Shown piece by piece: positions 26,934 through 37,664 of a DNA stretch of 64,000 bases (the stretch's first letter is position 1; each line of letters starts with the position of its first letter). Source of the DNA: Neisseriaceae bacterium (GTDB lineage: Bacteria; Pseudomonadota; Gammaproteobacteria; Burkholderiales; Neisseriaceae); assembly GCA_016864895.1 (NCBI GenBank), contig CP046107.1:1543492-1607491 (forward strand), read 5' to 3'. Below the pieces are notes generated by a model that saw nothing but the letters and a program-made list of their open reading frames with translations, searched no databases and was not told where the DNA came from. The position numbers and the translations under genes were made by a program.

Positions 26934-27545
26934 TTAGTCGTCAAACAAATGGTGAAGTTTATCCTTTTTAGTTTGAATGTATTTTTCATTATTAGGATTT
27001 GTCTTGATCATGATAGGGATTCTTTCAACTACGTTGATCCCACTATCTTTTAAGACTTGAATCTTATCAGGATTGTTTGTCATCAACTTAACTTGATCAA
27101 TACCGAGATCATCTAAAATATCTCTGGCTACTTGAAAATTTCTAGCATCAACAGGAAGATGTAGTGCTAAATTAGCTTCCACGGTATCCAGTCCTTGATC
27201 CTGTAAATGATAAGCCTTTATTTTATTAATTAAGCCAATGCCACGACCTTCTTGACGTAGATAAATAATAATACCTCGACCTTCAGCCTGAATAGTTTTG
27301 AATGCGAACTGTAACTGATGGCCGCAATCACATTTTTGTGAAAATAATGCATCACCTGTTAAGCATTCCGAATGAATCCTTAATAATATAGGAGAAGGAT
27401 GATTAATGTCTCCCGTGTATAAGGCAACATGATCTTTCCCATTGGCTATTTCTGTATAACCAACCATGGAAAATTTCCCCCATATTGTGGGCAATGAGCA
27501 AGATGCCTCTCGTTTTAACAATGATCCTATATTATTTTCCTTCAT
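26934..27545 (-). CDS. ribA: GTP cyclohydrolase II
   Basis: First step of riboflavin synthesis: opens GTP and releases formate and pyrophosphate. The 203-residue protein has zinc ligands in CLTGDALFSQKCDCGHQL near 60-77 (three Cys), the catalytic YLRQEGRGIGLINKIKAY near 102-119 and the nucleotide-binding LMTNNPDKIQVL near 160. It is the stand-alone RibA form, not fused to RibB. Its start is next to the long spacer at 27546; I found no FMN riboswitch there. Confidence 0.95.
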   Translation of the reverse strand: MKENNIGSLLKREASCSLPTIWGKFSMVGYTEIANGKDHVALYTGDINHPSPILLRIHSECLTGDALFSQKCDCGHQLQFAFKTIQAEGRGIIIYLRQEGRGIGLINKIKAYHLQDQGLDTVEANLALHLPVDARNFQVARDILDDLGIDQVKLMTNNPDKIQVLKDSGINVVERIPIMIKTNPNNEKYIQTKKDKLHHLFDD

Positions 27546-28116
27546 AGTAATTTATATACCCTTTATAAAGTGTGGGTTGTGACACGAGCATATTAACACA
27601 GGCACTTTATGACATAAATAGAGATTGAAAAATATAATTTAATATTTTCGAACCAATTCAATGATTGATTAACTACTTTTACCAAATATAGTTATATAAT
27701 TATTTGGCTATATTTAAGTAGTTTAAAAGATTCTGGTTTTTTTAGGCCGGTGACCATACAAACATACTAAAATTTTAGTCATTTATTTGGTATCCTAGCT
27801 ATTTTTATAGGTAGAGTAATTTTTTTGCACCAAATTGTTTGGGGCAAAGAGTCGCTACCATCTCTGCTATTGGTGGTTTTAGGATTCTCAAAGAAATATT
27901 TCATTTTCTAGGTTTGTTGTTTATATTTTTTTTTATGGAGCAACTAAGTTATCTTAGTTTATCTAATTGATTGTTTTTTTGATTACCATGTTATCTCCGA
28001 TAATAATTCAAATTAAATATAATGATCTAAATCATTTAACTAATTAATAAGTTAAATATTATGTTACAATCGCCAAGTTAAGGTTTATAAGGTTAAGTTT
28101 GTAAAATTTTAGGATT
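27546..28116. other. AT-rich spacer with possible gene remnant
   Basis: About 570 bp between divergent ribA and murB. On the minus strand around 27810-27890 a short frame reads RILKPPIAEMVATLCPKQFG and continues a few residues before stops; it has codon-like composition but no start and no family I recognise. The same stretch can fold, with CACCAA near 27829 pairing with TTGGTG near 27874. No FMN riboswitch pattern is present on the ribA side. Confidence 0.45.
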
Positions 28117-29139
28117 ATGGTTATTTCTTATGAGTACAATAAACCCTTGCGTTCCTTACATACGATGCATTTTCCAGTGAAAGCAGATTATTATCTTGCA
28201 GTTAACGATAAAGCAGAATTAATAGATCACCTTCCAGAGATTAATCAATTTAAAAAAATTTACTACTTGGGAGAAGGTAGTAACACAGTTTTTTTAAAGG
28301 ACTTTTCTGGTTTAATTTTACATCTCAAAACAAAAGGCATTCAGTTGATTTTTGAAAATGATGAAGAAGTCATTCTTGAAGTGGATGCTGGGGAAAATTG
28401 GCATGATTTTGTTATAACATGCATTAAAAACCATTGGTTTGGACTGGAAAATTTAACTTTAATCCCAGGTTCAGTTGGTGCTGCTCCAGTACAGAATATC
28501 GGAGCTTATGGTGTAGAAGTAAAAGATTTTATCGAAGTTGTTCGTTGTGTTGATATCTATACGGGAGAACTACTTGAGTTGACAAATAAGGAATGCTTAT
28601 TTAGTTATCGAAATAGTATTTTTAAACAGCAGAAGAATAAAAATTTAATAATTCTTTCTGTAATATTTAAATTAAGTAAACAATTCGTACCTAATCTATC
28701 ATATCAAGAATTGGCCAATTTTATTGGTAATTGTGAAAATATTGACTTATTCACAGCCAAATTAGTTTCTGATTGTGTAGGCCATTTGCGTAGAAAAAAA
28801 TTACCAGATCCTAGTGTTTTAGGCAATAGTGGTAGTTTTTTCCATAACCCAATTCTTAACCAAAATGCTTGGGAAATTTTAAAAAATAGATTTGATGATA
28901 TGCCTTTTTATGATTTAGGGAATGGCTACTATAAAATAGCAGCGGGGTGGATGATTGATCAGTTAGGATTAAAAGGATTTCGTATTGGGAGGATGGGTAT
29001 ACATGATCAGCAAGCCTTAGTGCTGGTCAATTATGGCAATGGAATGCCGTGTGAGTTGTTAGAGTTGATTACTATTATTCAGGATGCAGTGGATAATCAA
29101 TTTCATGTCAATTTGACAATTGAGCCTAATTTGGTATAA
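28117..29139 (+). CDS. murB: UDP-N-acetylenolpyruvoylglucosamine reductase
   Basis: Reduces UDP-GlcNAc-enolpyruvate to UDP-MurNAc in peptidoglycan synthesis, using FAD and NADPH. The 340-residue, type I protein begins KPLRSLHTMHFPVKA near 9, has the FAD motif YLGEGSNTVFL near 51-61, ENLTLIPGSVGAAPVQNIGAYGVEV near 113 (quoted in part), the catalytic Ser region VLGNSGSFFHNP near 226-237 and C-terminal DQQALVLVN with Glu replaced elsewhere near 300-310 as usual for the family's end. It opens a rightward run of genes through guaA. Its product pathway links to glmU/glmS at 36-39 kb. Confidence 0.95.
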   Translation: MVISYEYNKPLRSLHTMHFPVKADYYLAVNDKAELIDHLPEINQFKKIYYLGEGSNTVFLKDFSGLILHLKTKGIQLIFENDEEVILEVDAGENWHDFVITCIKNHWFGLENLTLIPGSVGAAPVQNIGAYGVEVKDFIEVVRCVDIYTGELLELTNKECLFSYRNSIFKQQKNKNLIILSVIFKLSKQFVPNLSYQELANFIGNCENIDLFTAKLVSDCVGHLRRKKLPDPSVLGNSGSFFHNPILNQNAWEILKNRFDDMPFYDLGNGYYKIAAGWMIDQLGLKGFRIGRMGIHDQQALVLVNYGNGMPCELLELITIIQDAVDNQFHVNLTIEPNLV

Positions 29140-29205
29140 AACTGAATTTAAGAAAGTGATCTAATTATTATTATTTTAAGTTTGATATTTAGGAGCTACC
29201 TTGTT

Positions 29206-29856
29206 ATGGCTAAGTCATCAAAAGAAAATACGTATGAAAAGATTATATCAGCAAGCATAAAACTATTTAATGAGCAAGGGGAGCGTTATATAACCACTAA
29301 TCATATTGTTGCTTATTTGGGTATTAGTCCTGGTAATCTTTATTATTATTTTCAGAATAAAGAAGAGATTATTAAGGAAATTTTTAAACGCTATGAAGAA
29401 GAGTTGCTTGAGTTTGTTCAAGGAGCAGTGCCAGAAATTGAGGGTTATGCTGCATTTAGATACATATTTAAAATATTGGATATTATTTGGAATTATCGTT
29501 TTATTTTTACTGATTTAAGTGTTCTATTAGAGAAAAATGAGCCTTTAAATGAGATGCAACGTGATTATATTAATAACAAAATTGCCCCTTTAATTAATCA
29601 CTATTTTGATCTGTTCATTGGGAATGGTTTGATTCTGATGAATCCAATTGATTTAAAAATATTCAAGAATAATTTTTGGCTTTTAATACGTTATTGGTTT
29701 GACTATGATAAAAGAGTAAGGGGTGAACTCAACCAAGATTCAAAATTACGTGGTAGTATACATGTGCTAGGTCTATTAAAGCCTTATTTAAGTGAAGAAG
29801 ACAAGTTAATTTTTGATGAGATTTATTTGAAATTGAGCCAAGGAATAGATTTATAA
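29206..29856 (+). CDS. TetR/AcrR-family transcriptional regulator
   Basis: About 216 residues from the ATG at 29206, which follows AGGAG at 29191-29195; an upstream in-frame start at 29182 lacks this. The N-terminal helix-turn-helix spans about 10-57: TYEKIISASIKLFNEQG, then TTNHIVAYLGISPGNLYYYF with the recognition helix. The rest is helical and ligand-binding in type (FRYIFKILDIIWNYRF). It precedes the HerA-like ATPase gene with a 15-bp spacer, so it may control itself and that operon. Effector unknown. Confidence 0.88.
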   Translation: MAKSSKENTYEKIISASIKLFNEQGERYITTNHIVAYLGISPGNLYYYFQNKEEIIKEIFKRYEEELLEFVQGAVPEIEGYAAFRYIFKILDIIWNYRFIFTDLSVLLEKNEPLNEMQRDYINNKIAPLINHYFDLFIGNGLILMNPIDLKIFKNNFWLLIRYWFDYDKRVRGELNQDSKLRGSIHVLGLLKPYLSEEDKLIFDEIYLKLSQGIDL

Positions 29857-29871
29857 AAGTGAGATGAGCCA

Positions 29872-31377
29872 GTGACATATATTGCTATTGCTAGAAATTC
29901 TAAGAATGAACCGATAAAAATGGTAGGGAAGATGGCTAATCGCCATGGTTTAATTGCAGGAGCAACTGGTACAGGTAAATCGGTTACTTTAAGAAAAATG
30001 GCAGAAAGTTTTAGTAATCAAGGTGTGCCTGTTTTTTTGGTAGATGTCAAAGGTGATTTTTCTGGTATGGCAAAAAAAGGCCAAGCACAAGGAAAAGTTG
30101 CACAGGAAATGTTTTCTCTGAGAGATGATTATTATCAAGCGTTTCCTGTTACGTTCTGGGATGTTTATGCTCAAGTAGGTATTCCTTTTAGAGTAAAAAT
30201 CTCGGATATGGGTGCGATGTTATTATCGCGCTTACTTGGTTTAAATGAAACCCAACAAGGAGTATTGAACCTAGTCTTTAAAGTTGCGGATGATAATGGC
30301 TGGCTTTTAATTGATATTAAAGATTTACGAGCATTATTAAGATATGTAGCGGATCATGCTAATGAATATAAGACCCTCTATGGTAATATTTCCACTGCAA
30401 GTGTTGGTGCGATACAGAGACAATTATTGGTACTAGAACAAGAGGGAGGGGATCTCTTATTTGGAGAACCTGCAATTGAGTTGATTGATCTTTTGCAGAC
30501 CAAGGATACACAAGGGGTTGTTAATATTTTGGCAGGTGCTCGACTAATGCGTTCTCCCAAAATATTTAGTGCTTTATTACTATGGCTTTTGGTCGAGTTA
30601 TCTACGGAGTTTACTGAATGTGGAGATTTAGATAGTCCAAAATTTGTCTTATTCTTTGATGAAGCTCATTTATTATTTGATAATGCTTCTCCTGCTTTAT
30701 TAAATCAAGTGGAGCAAGTGGTACGCTTAATTCGTTCTAAGGGAGTGGGGGTGTATTTTTGCAGTCAAAGTCCGTTAGATTTACCTCAAGCCATTCTAGG
30801 GCAGTTAGGTAATAGGGTGCAACATGCTTTAAGGGCTTTTACTTCTAAGGATCAAAAAGCAGTTCAATCAGTTGCGGAAACGTTTAGACCCAACCCAGAA
30901 ATTGATGTGTTAGAGACTATTTCGATTTTAGGGGTAGGAGAGGCACTGATTTCATTTTTGGATGAAAAAGGTATACCTAATCCAGTAGAATATGCTTATG
31001 TTTTACCACCTGCTAGCCAACTAACACCGCTTGCTACGGAAGAACAGAAGATAATTATTGAAAATAATAATTATTATGCTAAATATAGAGAGACGATTGA
31101 TAATGATTCTACATTCGAAGCGTTATTGCAAGAGAATGAGAAATTACAAGTTAACCAGAAAGAAAACACAGTTTGTGGTACAAGTACTAAGAATCAGGCG
31201 CAGGCGCAGGATATTCCTAGTCCCGTGACAGGTTTTTTTCGGGGTCTATTGGGAATTAGAAAACATTCAAATGTGGGATTAGGGTATGATGTTTCTAATC
31301 AGTTAGGCAAAAAAGTCAAACAAGGACTGTTTAAAAGTATTAATGGGGTGATTATGGGTGTAATGAAGAGAAAGTGA
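29872..31377 (+). CDS. HerA-like/DUF853 P-loop ATPase (YjgR family)
   Basis: A 501-residue ATPase of the DUF853 family, related to HerA/FtsK translocases. Walker A GATGTGKSVTLRKMA near 30-44, VDVKGDFSGMAKKG near 57-70, Walker B KFVLFFDEAHLLFDNA near 257-272, and the SKGVGVYFCSQSPLDLP sensor stretch near 291-307. The C-terminal 100 residues are less conserved. Start is GTG at 29872; the N-terminus begins at the expected place. Function in the cell is not well established; no NurA-type nuclease gene is adjacent. Confidence 0.88.
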   Translation: MTYIAIARNSKNEPIKMVGKMANRHGLIAGATGTGKSVTLRKMAESFSNQGVPVFLVDVKGDFSGMAKKGQAQGKVAQEMFSLRDDYYQAFPVTFWDVYAQVGIPFRVKISDMGAMLLSRLLGLNETQQGVLNLVFKVADDNGWLLIDIKDLRALLRYVADHANEYKTLYGNISTASVGAIQRQLLVLEQEGGDLLFGEPAIELIDLLQTKDTQGVVNILAGARLMRSPKIFSALLLWLLVELSTEFTECGDLDSPKFVLFFDEAHLLFDNASPALLNQVEQVVRLIRSKGVGVYFCSQSPLDLPQAILGQLGNRVQHALRAFTSKDQKAVQSVAETFRPNPEIDVLETISILGVGEALISFLDEKGIPNPVEYAYVLPPASQLTPLATEEQKIIIENNNYYAKYRETIDNDSTFEALLQENEKLQVNQKENTVCGTSTKNQAQAQDIPSPVTGFFRGLLGIRKHSNVGLGYDVSNQLGKKVKQGLFKSINGVIMGVMKRK

Positions 31378-31419
31378 TCTAGGTAATGAAGTGATCTGGA
31401 GATGTATGGGAGAATGATA

Positions 31420-33102
31420 ATGACTAATTTTCTAATTGTGCCAATCAATGTAATAGATAATATATTTAAAACAGGTGTTTTGCTTTATTTAGCAGCACAG
31501 AAAAGAAAAAAGAATGTAACCTATCAACGAATTATTCAATCAAAAAGTTTGAGTGAGGACGAATCGTTATTTGAAGCTAAATTAAATATTGACAATCAAC
31601 AGGCCATTTCTTTATCTTCTATCAAGATGGCTCTAGCTTCAGGAAAAATTGATGATTTAAGTGAGCAAATAGCAGCCTATTTTTACTCTGAAGAGATTAG
31701 AAATTATGAAATGGTTTTTGCTGAAGGCGTAGCACCAGATATTGATCATGTTTATTTATTTGAGCGTAATCGATATATTGCTTCAATTTTAAAAGCACAG
31801 GTTATCTTTTTAGTGGATGCTAAGAATAGAGATGCTTCAGAAGTATTTGAATTAATTAAAAATATTCATGATTATTCTTTTGATCCGAACACTCAAAAGT
31901 TAGGTTTTGTTTTACTCAATGTAGGTGAAAATATACAAAAGTATAAGGATCAAGTCAGTACATTAATACTTGAAAATAAGATGAATCTAAGCTGTTTATT
32001 GGCGATTGCAGATGACTTATCTAGCAAAAACCTAAAAGATCTAGAAATGTTATCAGATCAAATAGATTTTAGTGTACTTGAGGCTACACTGAATCTGCCT
32101 ACAGATCAAAGAATGGCACCTTCTGTATATCGTGAAATTGTGATTGATAAAGCAAGAAGAGCCAACAAAAGAATTGTTTTGCCAGAAGGTGATGAAATAA
32201 GAACCATTCAAGCTGCGATTATTTGTCATCAAAAGAAGATTGCCCAGTGTATATTGTTGGCTAAAATCGACAGGGTTCAAAAAATAGTAGATGATTTAGG
32301 ATTAAGATTACCTGATGATATAGAAATTGTAGATCCAGAGACGATTGTTGAACAGTATGTACAACCTTTGGTGGAAATTCGTAAGCATAAAGGGTTAACA
32401 GAGGATCAGGCAAGAAAGTTGTTAGAAGATAATGTTTTTGTGGGTACGATGATGTTACAAATGGGGGCGGTAGATGGCTTGGTTTCTGGAGCAGTACATA
32501 CTACAGCAAATACAATTCGCCCTGCTTTACAAATTGTTAAGATGGATCAAGAATCTACAATGGTATCTAGTGTATTTTTCATGTTGATGCCTAATGAGGT
32601 ATATGTTTTTGCTGATTGTGCCGTGAATACGGAATTAAATGCAGAACAAATGGCTGAAGTAGCGATTCAATCGGCAGATTCGGCCAAAGCATTTGGTATT
32701 AATGAACCCAAAGTAGCTATGATTTCTTATTCAACCAAAGATTCTGGTTCAGGATTATCAGTTGATAAAGTCAAGCAGGCAACAGCTATTGTCAAAACAA
32801 GACGTCCTGATATACTAGTGGACGGTCCTTTACAGTATGATGCAGCTTGTACACCTAGCGTTGGTCAGAAAAAAGCTCCTGGTAGTAGGGTGGCAGGTTA
32901 TGCTAATGTTTTTATTTTTCCTGACTTAAATACGGGAAATACTACTTATAAAGCAGTACAAAGGACAGGAAATATTTTGAGTGTTGGGCCTATGTTACAG
33001 GGTTTGAATAAGGCAGTTAATGATTTGTCTCGTGGTGCTTCAGTAGAGGATATTGTTTTTACTATTGCTATTACAGCTATTCAGGCACAGCAAAAAGCTT
33101 AA
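31420..33102 (+). CDS. pta: Phosphate acetyltransferase with shortened N-terminus
   Basis: Interconverts acetyl-CoA and acetyl phosphate. Of about 560 residues (start 31420; an in-frame ATG at 31402 would add six), the C-terminal 320 form a complete PTA domain: [20 protein letters not shown] near 232, [34 protein letters not shown] near 350, [13 protein letters not shown] near 435 and the GPLQYDAA...KAPGSRVAG region near 470. The N-terminal 230 residues correspond to the nucleotide-binding-like half of long Pta, but the P-loop is gone ([10 protein letters not shown]) and the DRTGG regulatory domain of the 714-residue E. coli enzyme is missing. No ackA in the window. Confidence 0.9.
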   Translation: MTNFLIVPINVIDNIFKTGVLLYLAAQKRKKNVTYQRIIQSKSLSEDESLFEAKLNIDNQQAISLSSIKMALASGKIDDLSEQIAAYFYSEEIRNYEMVFAEGVAPDIDHVYLFERNRYIASILKAQVIFLVDAKNRDASEVFELIKNIHDYSFDPNTQKLGFVLLNVGENIQKYKDQVSTLILENKMNLSCLLAIADDLSSKNLKDLEMLSDQIDFSVLEATLNLPTDQRMAPSVYREIVIDKARRANKRIVLPEGDEIRTIQAAIICHQKKIAQCILLAKIDRVQKIVDDLGLRLPDDIEIVDPETIVEQYVQPLVEIRKHKGLTEDQARKLLEDNVFVGTMMLQMGAVDGLVSGAVHTTANTIRPALQIVKMDQESTMVSSVFFMLMPNEVYVFADCAVNTELNAEQMAEVAIQSADSAKAFGINEPKVAMISYSTKDSGSGLSVDKVKQATAIVKTRRPDILVDGPLQYDAACTPSVGQKKAPGSRVAGYANVFIFPDLNTGNTTYKAVQRTGNILSVGPMLQGLNKAVNDLSRGASVEDIVFTIAITAIQAQQKA

Positions 33103-33136
33103 CTATAAAGCTCTCATAATAGTATATTTCGTGAAT

Positions 33137-33165
33137 ACGTTAAATCACCCCATGTGGTTTAACGT
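33137..33165. other. Strong hairpin between pta and smpB
   Basis: ACGTTAAATCA pairs with TGGTTTAACGT over 11 bp (one wobble) around a 7-nt loop. No T-run follows, so it is not a standard terminator; it could be an operator or a transcript stabiliser. Confidence 0.45.
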
Positions 33166-33241
33166 AGTGTTGGTATTGAATATAGGTTTTTGGTAGGAAT
33201 ATCATCATTTTAGTAACAATTTGTTTAAAAAGTTTATAATA

Positions 33242-33688
33242 GTGAGTATTGTTAATAATAAAAAAGCTTTTCATGATTATTTCATTGAGGATACACTCGA
33301 AGCAGGATTGGTTTTAGAAGGTTGGGAAGTTAAAGCCATTCGTGCGGGGCGAGTACAATTAAAAGAAAGCTATATCCATTGGAAAAGAGGCGCTTTTTAT
33401 TTAGTAGGTTGTCATATTACAGCATTACCGGATGCATCAACGCATGTTAAAGCTGATCCTGTTAGAGAGCGTAAATTACTGTTACATCAAAATGAAATTA
33501 ATAAATTAATTGGAAAGGTAGAGCAAAGTGGTTACACACTTGTTCCCATTAATTTACATTATAAACGAGGAAAGATGAAAGTAGATATTGGTGTAGCAAA
33601 GGGTAAAAAGCAACATGATAAACGACAGTCTTTAAAAGATAAAGATTGGCAACGACAACAACAACGTATTTTAAAAACAAAGCGTTAA
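33242..33688 (+). CDS. smpB: SsrA-binding protein SmpB
   Basis: Binds tmRNA and delivers it to stalled ribosomes (trans-translation). From GTG at 33242 the protein is 148 residues and starts [20 protein letters not shown], the family's canonical N-terminus; the longer frame from TTG 33221 is unnecessary. Further landmarks: [23 protein letters not shown] near 20-42 and the basic C-terminal tail from about residue 118 ([20 protein letters not shown]), which enters the mRNA channel. Weak Shine-Dalgarno. The tmRNA gene itself is not seen in this window. Confidence 0.95.
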   Translation: MSIVNNKKAFHDYFIEDTLEAGLVLEGWEVKAIRAGRVQLKESYIHWKRGAFYLVGCHITALPDASTHVKADPVRERKLLLHQNEINKLIGKVEQSGYTLVPINLHYKRGKMKVDIGVAKGKKQHDKRQSLKDKDWQRQQQRILKTKR

Positions 33689-33708
33689 GGTAGTAAGGAT
33701 TCTGGTTT

Positions 33709-35268
33709 ATGGATAGAATATTGATATTGGATTTTGGTTCTCAGGTAAGTCAATTAATTGTCAGACGAATTAGGGAATTGCATATTTATTGTGAAATGCA
33801 TCCTTTTGATTGGCCTGTTGAGAAAATTAAAGATTTTAGTCCTAAAGGGATTGTTTTATCAGGTGGTCCTGAATCTGTTTATCAAAGTACTTATCAAGCG
33901 AATCCGGAAATTTTGAATTTGGGTATTCCTATTTTGGGTATTTGTTATGGTATGCAATGGATGAGCCAAACGCTAGGGGGGAAGGTAATAGCTGGAGATC
34001 AAAGAGAATTTGGTTATGCCAAAGTAACTACGATTAATTCTCTTCTGACTAATGCATTATCAGATTATCAAGATGAACAAGCTCTAGATGTTTGGATGAG
34101 TCATGGTGATAAAGTAGTAATATTGCCACAAGGATTTACTACCATTGGTCACACCGACAATTGTTCTTTTGCCATTATTGGAGATGAAACTAGAAATCTT
34201 TATGGGGTACAGTTTCATCCAGAGGTCACTCATACGAAATCAGGTACTAAGCTTTTAAAAAAATTTGCTTATGATATTTGTGGTGCAAGGCCAGAATGGA
34301 CCATACCAAATTATATTGATCAAACAATTGCAAGAATCAAGCAACAAGTAGGGAAGGATGAAGTCATTTTAGCTTTATCTGGGGGGGTTGACTCGTCTGT
34401 AGTGGCTGCACTCATTCAACGTGCTATTGGAGATCAATTAACTTGTGTATTTGTAGATAATGGATTATTACGGCTTAATGAATCTGAAAAAGTGATGAAT
34501 ATGCTATCTAATAGTTTAGGTGTACGTATTATTCACGAAAATGCAGCATCTACTTTTATGCAGAAATTACAAGGAGTAACGAATCCAGAACAAAAGCGTA
34601 AGATTATTGGGGCTGAATTTATTGAAGTCTTCCAAGCACAAGCGGCAAAAAGAACTAATGTAAAATGGTTAGCTCAGGGAACAATTTATCCTGATGTCAT
34701 TGAGTCTGCCGGAAGCTCAACTAAAGCACATGCGATTAAGAGTCATCATAATGTTGGTGGGCTACCTGAAACATTGAATTTAAAATTATTAGAACCATTA
34801 CGTGATTTATTCAAGGATGAAGTACGACAGCTGGGGATAGCACTTGGGTTACCTAGAGAAATGGTTTATCGTCATCCATTTCCAGGGCCTGGTTTAGGGG
34901 TCCGAATTTTGGGTGAAATCAAACAGGAGTATGCTGATTTATTGCGTTTGGCAGATAACATTTTTATTGAGGAACTACGTAATACCAAAGATGAAAATGG
35001 TGTATCTTGGTATGATAAAACGTCTCAAGCATTTGTGGTTTTTATTCCTGTTAAGTCAGTCGGTGTGATGGGTGATGCTAGAACGTATGAGTATGTGGTT
35101 GCTTTAAGAGCTGTAGTTACCAGTGATTTCATGACCGCACATTGGGCACAGATTCCTTACTCATTGTTAGCTAAAGTATCTAATCGAATTATTAATGAAA
35201 TTCCAGGTATTAATCGTGTGGTGTATGATGTATCAGGTAAACCCCCTGCGACAATTGAGTGGGAGTAA
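33709..35268 (+). CDS. guaA: GMP synthase (glutamine-hydrolysing)
   Basis: Converts XMP to GMP with glutamine and ATP. The 519-residue protein has a class I glutamine amidotransferase domain (1-195) with catalytic Cys in [11 protein letters not shown] near 82 and His/Glu in [11 protein letters not shown] near 170; then the ATP-pyrophosphatase domain with PP-loop [16 protein letters not shown] near 224-239; then the dimerization domain with [15 protein letters not shown] near 385 and the end KPPATIEWE. All expected motifs are intact. It lies 20 bp after smpB. Confidence 0.97.
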   Translation: MDRILILDFGSQVSQLIVRRIRELHIYCEMHPFDWPVEKIKDFSPKGIVLSGGPESVYQSTYQANPEILNLGIPILGICYGMQWMSQTLGGKVIAGDQREFGYAKVTTINSLLTNALSDYQDEQALDVWMSHGDKVVILPQGFTTIGHTDNCSFAIIGDETRNLYGVQFHPEVTHTKSGTKLLKKFAYDICGARPEWTIPNYIDQTIARIKQQVGKDEVILALSGGVDSSVVAALIQRAIGDQLTCVFVDNGLLRLNESEKVMNMLSNSLGVRIIHENAASTFMQKLQGVTNPEQKRKIIGAEFIEVFQAQAAKRTNVKWLAQGTIYPDVIESAGSSTKAHAIKSHHNVGGLPETLNLKLLEPLRDLFKDEVRQLGIALGLPREMVYRHPFPGPGLGVRILGEIKQEYADLLRLADNIFIEELRNTKDENGVSWYDKTSQAFVVFIPVKSVGVMGDARTYEYVVALRAVVTSDFMTAHWAQIPYSLLAKVSNRIINEIPGINRVVYDVSGKPPATIEWE

Positions 35269-36274
35269 TTTGGGATCTGGTACTTATATAGGGGTGCTGA
35301 TTATTGATGATTAGGTATTTTGGCTAAAGGAGGGAGTTGTCTATTTTTTTTGTTGTGGGATATGTGTGTTGTGAGTTTACTTAATCTACAATTAGATTTT
35401 TTTTTACTAAATGATATGTGCGGCATAGGTGCAGTGTAGTTGAGTAATGTTTTGAACATTAGTTATGCTGATTTATAGTGTCATTTGACTAGTAAATTTG
35501 TTATGACTTTGGTTACTATAAGTTATTTTATGTTTAGTATATTTTTTCCAAAACATGCATATTAATCCAATAGTAGGCCTTGCTCACATTAATTTTATTA
35601 ATTTGTAGTATCCCTAATTGAAAATAACAATAGATTGATTCAGTGCATAGTTCTGACGTCATATTTTATTTTAGATTTGCATATGATTTCTTTTACTCTG
35701 AAAAATCTATGAAACATAATACGAGTTAAAATGACTATCAGATTGGCTTCTTGAATATAAACTTGGCTGTTGTTGCTTAAAAAATAAGAACCATATAGTT
35801 TTTGTCTCAACTGTTATCTATTTCTATTATTGGGATAGAGATGAGTATTAGCTCTTGGTTGACTTCAGTAGTATTGATTATTTTATTGGCTTACTATTTT
35901 TCTTTAGATAAATGTTTGGTTTGGTGTATATTGTCTGTTAGACTTACTTGGTTGTTGTTGATACAGTCTGTTGATAGGGGATTATTCATTTTACCTGATC
36001 ATATTGATTATTGTTTGTATAGGATAGTTCTGTACACCTAATAGAAAGCAAGAAACTAACCTTTTTCCCTTTAGTGTATTTAGTGATTCCGCTGTTATGG
36101 GTATTAGATACTTTATCAAGAGCATATACCAAAGTCGCACAATTGATGAGTTATGGATAGTTGATTCCACACTTTTAGCAGTGATAGTTCGAATAAGTAG
36201 CTATTTTCTTTAAGTAACAAATAGCTTAAAATTAGGTGCAAAAAAGTTTCCTTTATTACACTAAAGTTATTGTT
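35269..36274. other. Kilobase spacer with a broken membrane-protein frame
   Basis: About 1 kb between guaA and glmU. The first half shows nothing. In the second half (35802-36158) a 79-codon hydrophobic frame starts at TTG 35802, and another frame beginning about 36023 reads FPFSVYLVIPLLWVLDTLSR and ends in MSYG and a stop; the two overlap out of frame by one base shift. Together they resemble a small membrane protein broken by a frameshift, family unknown. Confidence 0.4.
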
Positions 36275-37648
36275 ATGCAAGATTTATATGTCATCATTTT
36301 AGCAGCGGGTCAAGGCACTCGCATGAGATCTCATCAAAAACCCAAAGTATTACATAGCATTGCAGGTAAGCCTATGCTTTCTAGAGTCATAGAAACAGCA
36401 GAACAATTAAATCCTAATAATATTAATGTTGTGGTGGGACATGAGAAAGAACAGTTATTTGAGCAAGTTCATTTTTCTGTTAATTGGGTAATCCAAGATC
36501 AACAACTAGGTACAGGACATGCAGTGAAGATGGCTTTACCCAATATTCCTCAAGAAGGCATTACACTGGTTTTATATGGTGATGTGCCTTTGATTGATGA
36601 GACAACTCTAAAAAATCTAATTAATACAGTAGGAGAGAATGAAGTTGCTATTTTAACGGATTTATTAGAGGATCCCAGTGGCTATGGTCGTATTATTCGT
36701 GATGAGAAAAATCATGTAGTTAAGATTATTGAGGACAAAGATGTCAATTCGGTACAAAGATTAATTAAGGAAATTAATACTGGTATTTATGTTATCCCCA
36801 ATCAATATTTGCACCAATGGTTGAACCAACTAAATAATAATAATGCACAACAGGAATATTATCTAACTGATATCATAGCATTAGCTCATGAACATAATGT
36901 ACCTGTCAAAACTGTACCTGTTTCTAAAAGTTATTTAGTGATGGGGGTTAATGATAAGGTTCAATTAGCGACTTTAGAACGTATTTATCAGCAAGAGATC
37001 GCAAAACAATTGATGCAAAATGGGTTGATGCTCATGGATCCTAACCGGTTTGATTTAAGAGGAGAGTTAATCTTTGGTCGTGATGTTATTATTGATGTTA
37101 ACGTTATTTTTGAAGGAAACAGTGTACTGGGCAATAATATTCATATCGGGGCTAATTGTGTGTTAAAGAATGTCACTATTCATGATAATGTCATCATACA
37201 ACCTTTTTCTCATTTAGAAGATTGTGAAGTAGGAGATTCTGCGAAAATAGGCCCCTATGCTCGTTTAAGGCCGAAAGTTAACTTGGCAAAAGAGGTTCAT
37301 ATTGGCAATTTTGTTGAGGTAAAAAATTCTAAAATTGGTATTGGAAGTAAGGTTAACCATTTAACATATGTGGGCGATACTACCATTGGGAAAGGTAGTA
37401 ATATTGGTGCAGGAACAATCACTTGTAATTATGATGGTGTTAGTAAACATGCCACCATCATTGGTGATGATTGCCGTATTGGTTCAGGTACTATGCTGGT
37501 AGCACCTGTTGCTGTGGGGGATAGAGCAACAATCGGAGCAGGTAGTGTAATTACTAGAAATTGCCCTGAAAATCAATTAACAATATCTAGAAGTAAACAA
37601 ATATCTCTTGCTTCTTGGGTGAGGCCAGAGAAAAAAAGTCAATCGTAA
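36275..37648 (+). CDS. glmU: Bifunctional GlmU: GlcN-1-P acetyltransferase / GlcNAc-1-P uridylyltransferase
   Basis: Makes UDP-GlcNAc for peptidoglycan and LPS. From the ATG at 36275 the protein is 457 residues and starts [18 protein letters not shown], the uridylyltransferase signature; the upstream extension to 36236 is not conserved in type. N-terminal domain to about 230 includes [13 protein letters not shown] and LYGDVPLID. The C-terminal left-handed beta-helix shows hexapeptide repeats from about 255 and the acetyltransferase landmarks [19 protein letters not shown] and [11 protein letters not shown]. glmS follows after 16 bp, so two steps of one pathway are co-expressed. Confidence 0.96.
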   Translation: MQDLYVIILAAGQGTRMRSHQKPKVLHSIAGKPMLSRVIETAEQLNPNNINVVVGHEKEQLFEQVHFSVNWVIQDQQLGTGHAVKMALPNIPQEGITLVLYGDVPLIDETTLKNLINTVGENEVAILTDLLEDPSGYGRIIRDEKNHVVKIIEDKDVNSVQRLIKEINTGIYVIPNQYLHQWLNQLNNNNAQQEYYLTDIIALAHEHNVPVKTVPVSKSYLVMGVNDKVQLATLERIYQQEIAKQLMQNGLMLMDPNRFDLRGELIFGRDVIIDVNVIFEGNSVLGNNIHIGANCVLKNVTIHDNVIIQPFSHLEDCEVGDSAKIGPYARLRPKVNLAKEVHIGNFVEVKNSKIGIGSKVNHLTYVGDTTIGKGSNIGAGTITCNYDGVSKHATIIGDDCRIGSGTMLVAPVAVGDRATIGAGSVITRNCPENQLTISRSKQISLASWVRPEKKSQS

Positions 37649-37664
37649 ATTTTTTGGGGTCATT

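Noticed and set aside
27546..27900. FMN riboswitch in front of ribA
   Set aside because: The conserved FMN-element blocks are absent on the minus strand upstream of ribA.
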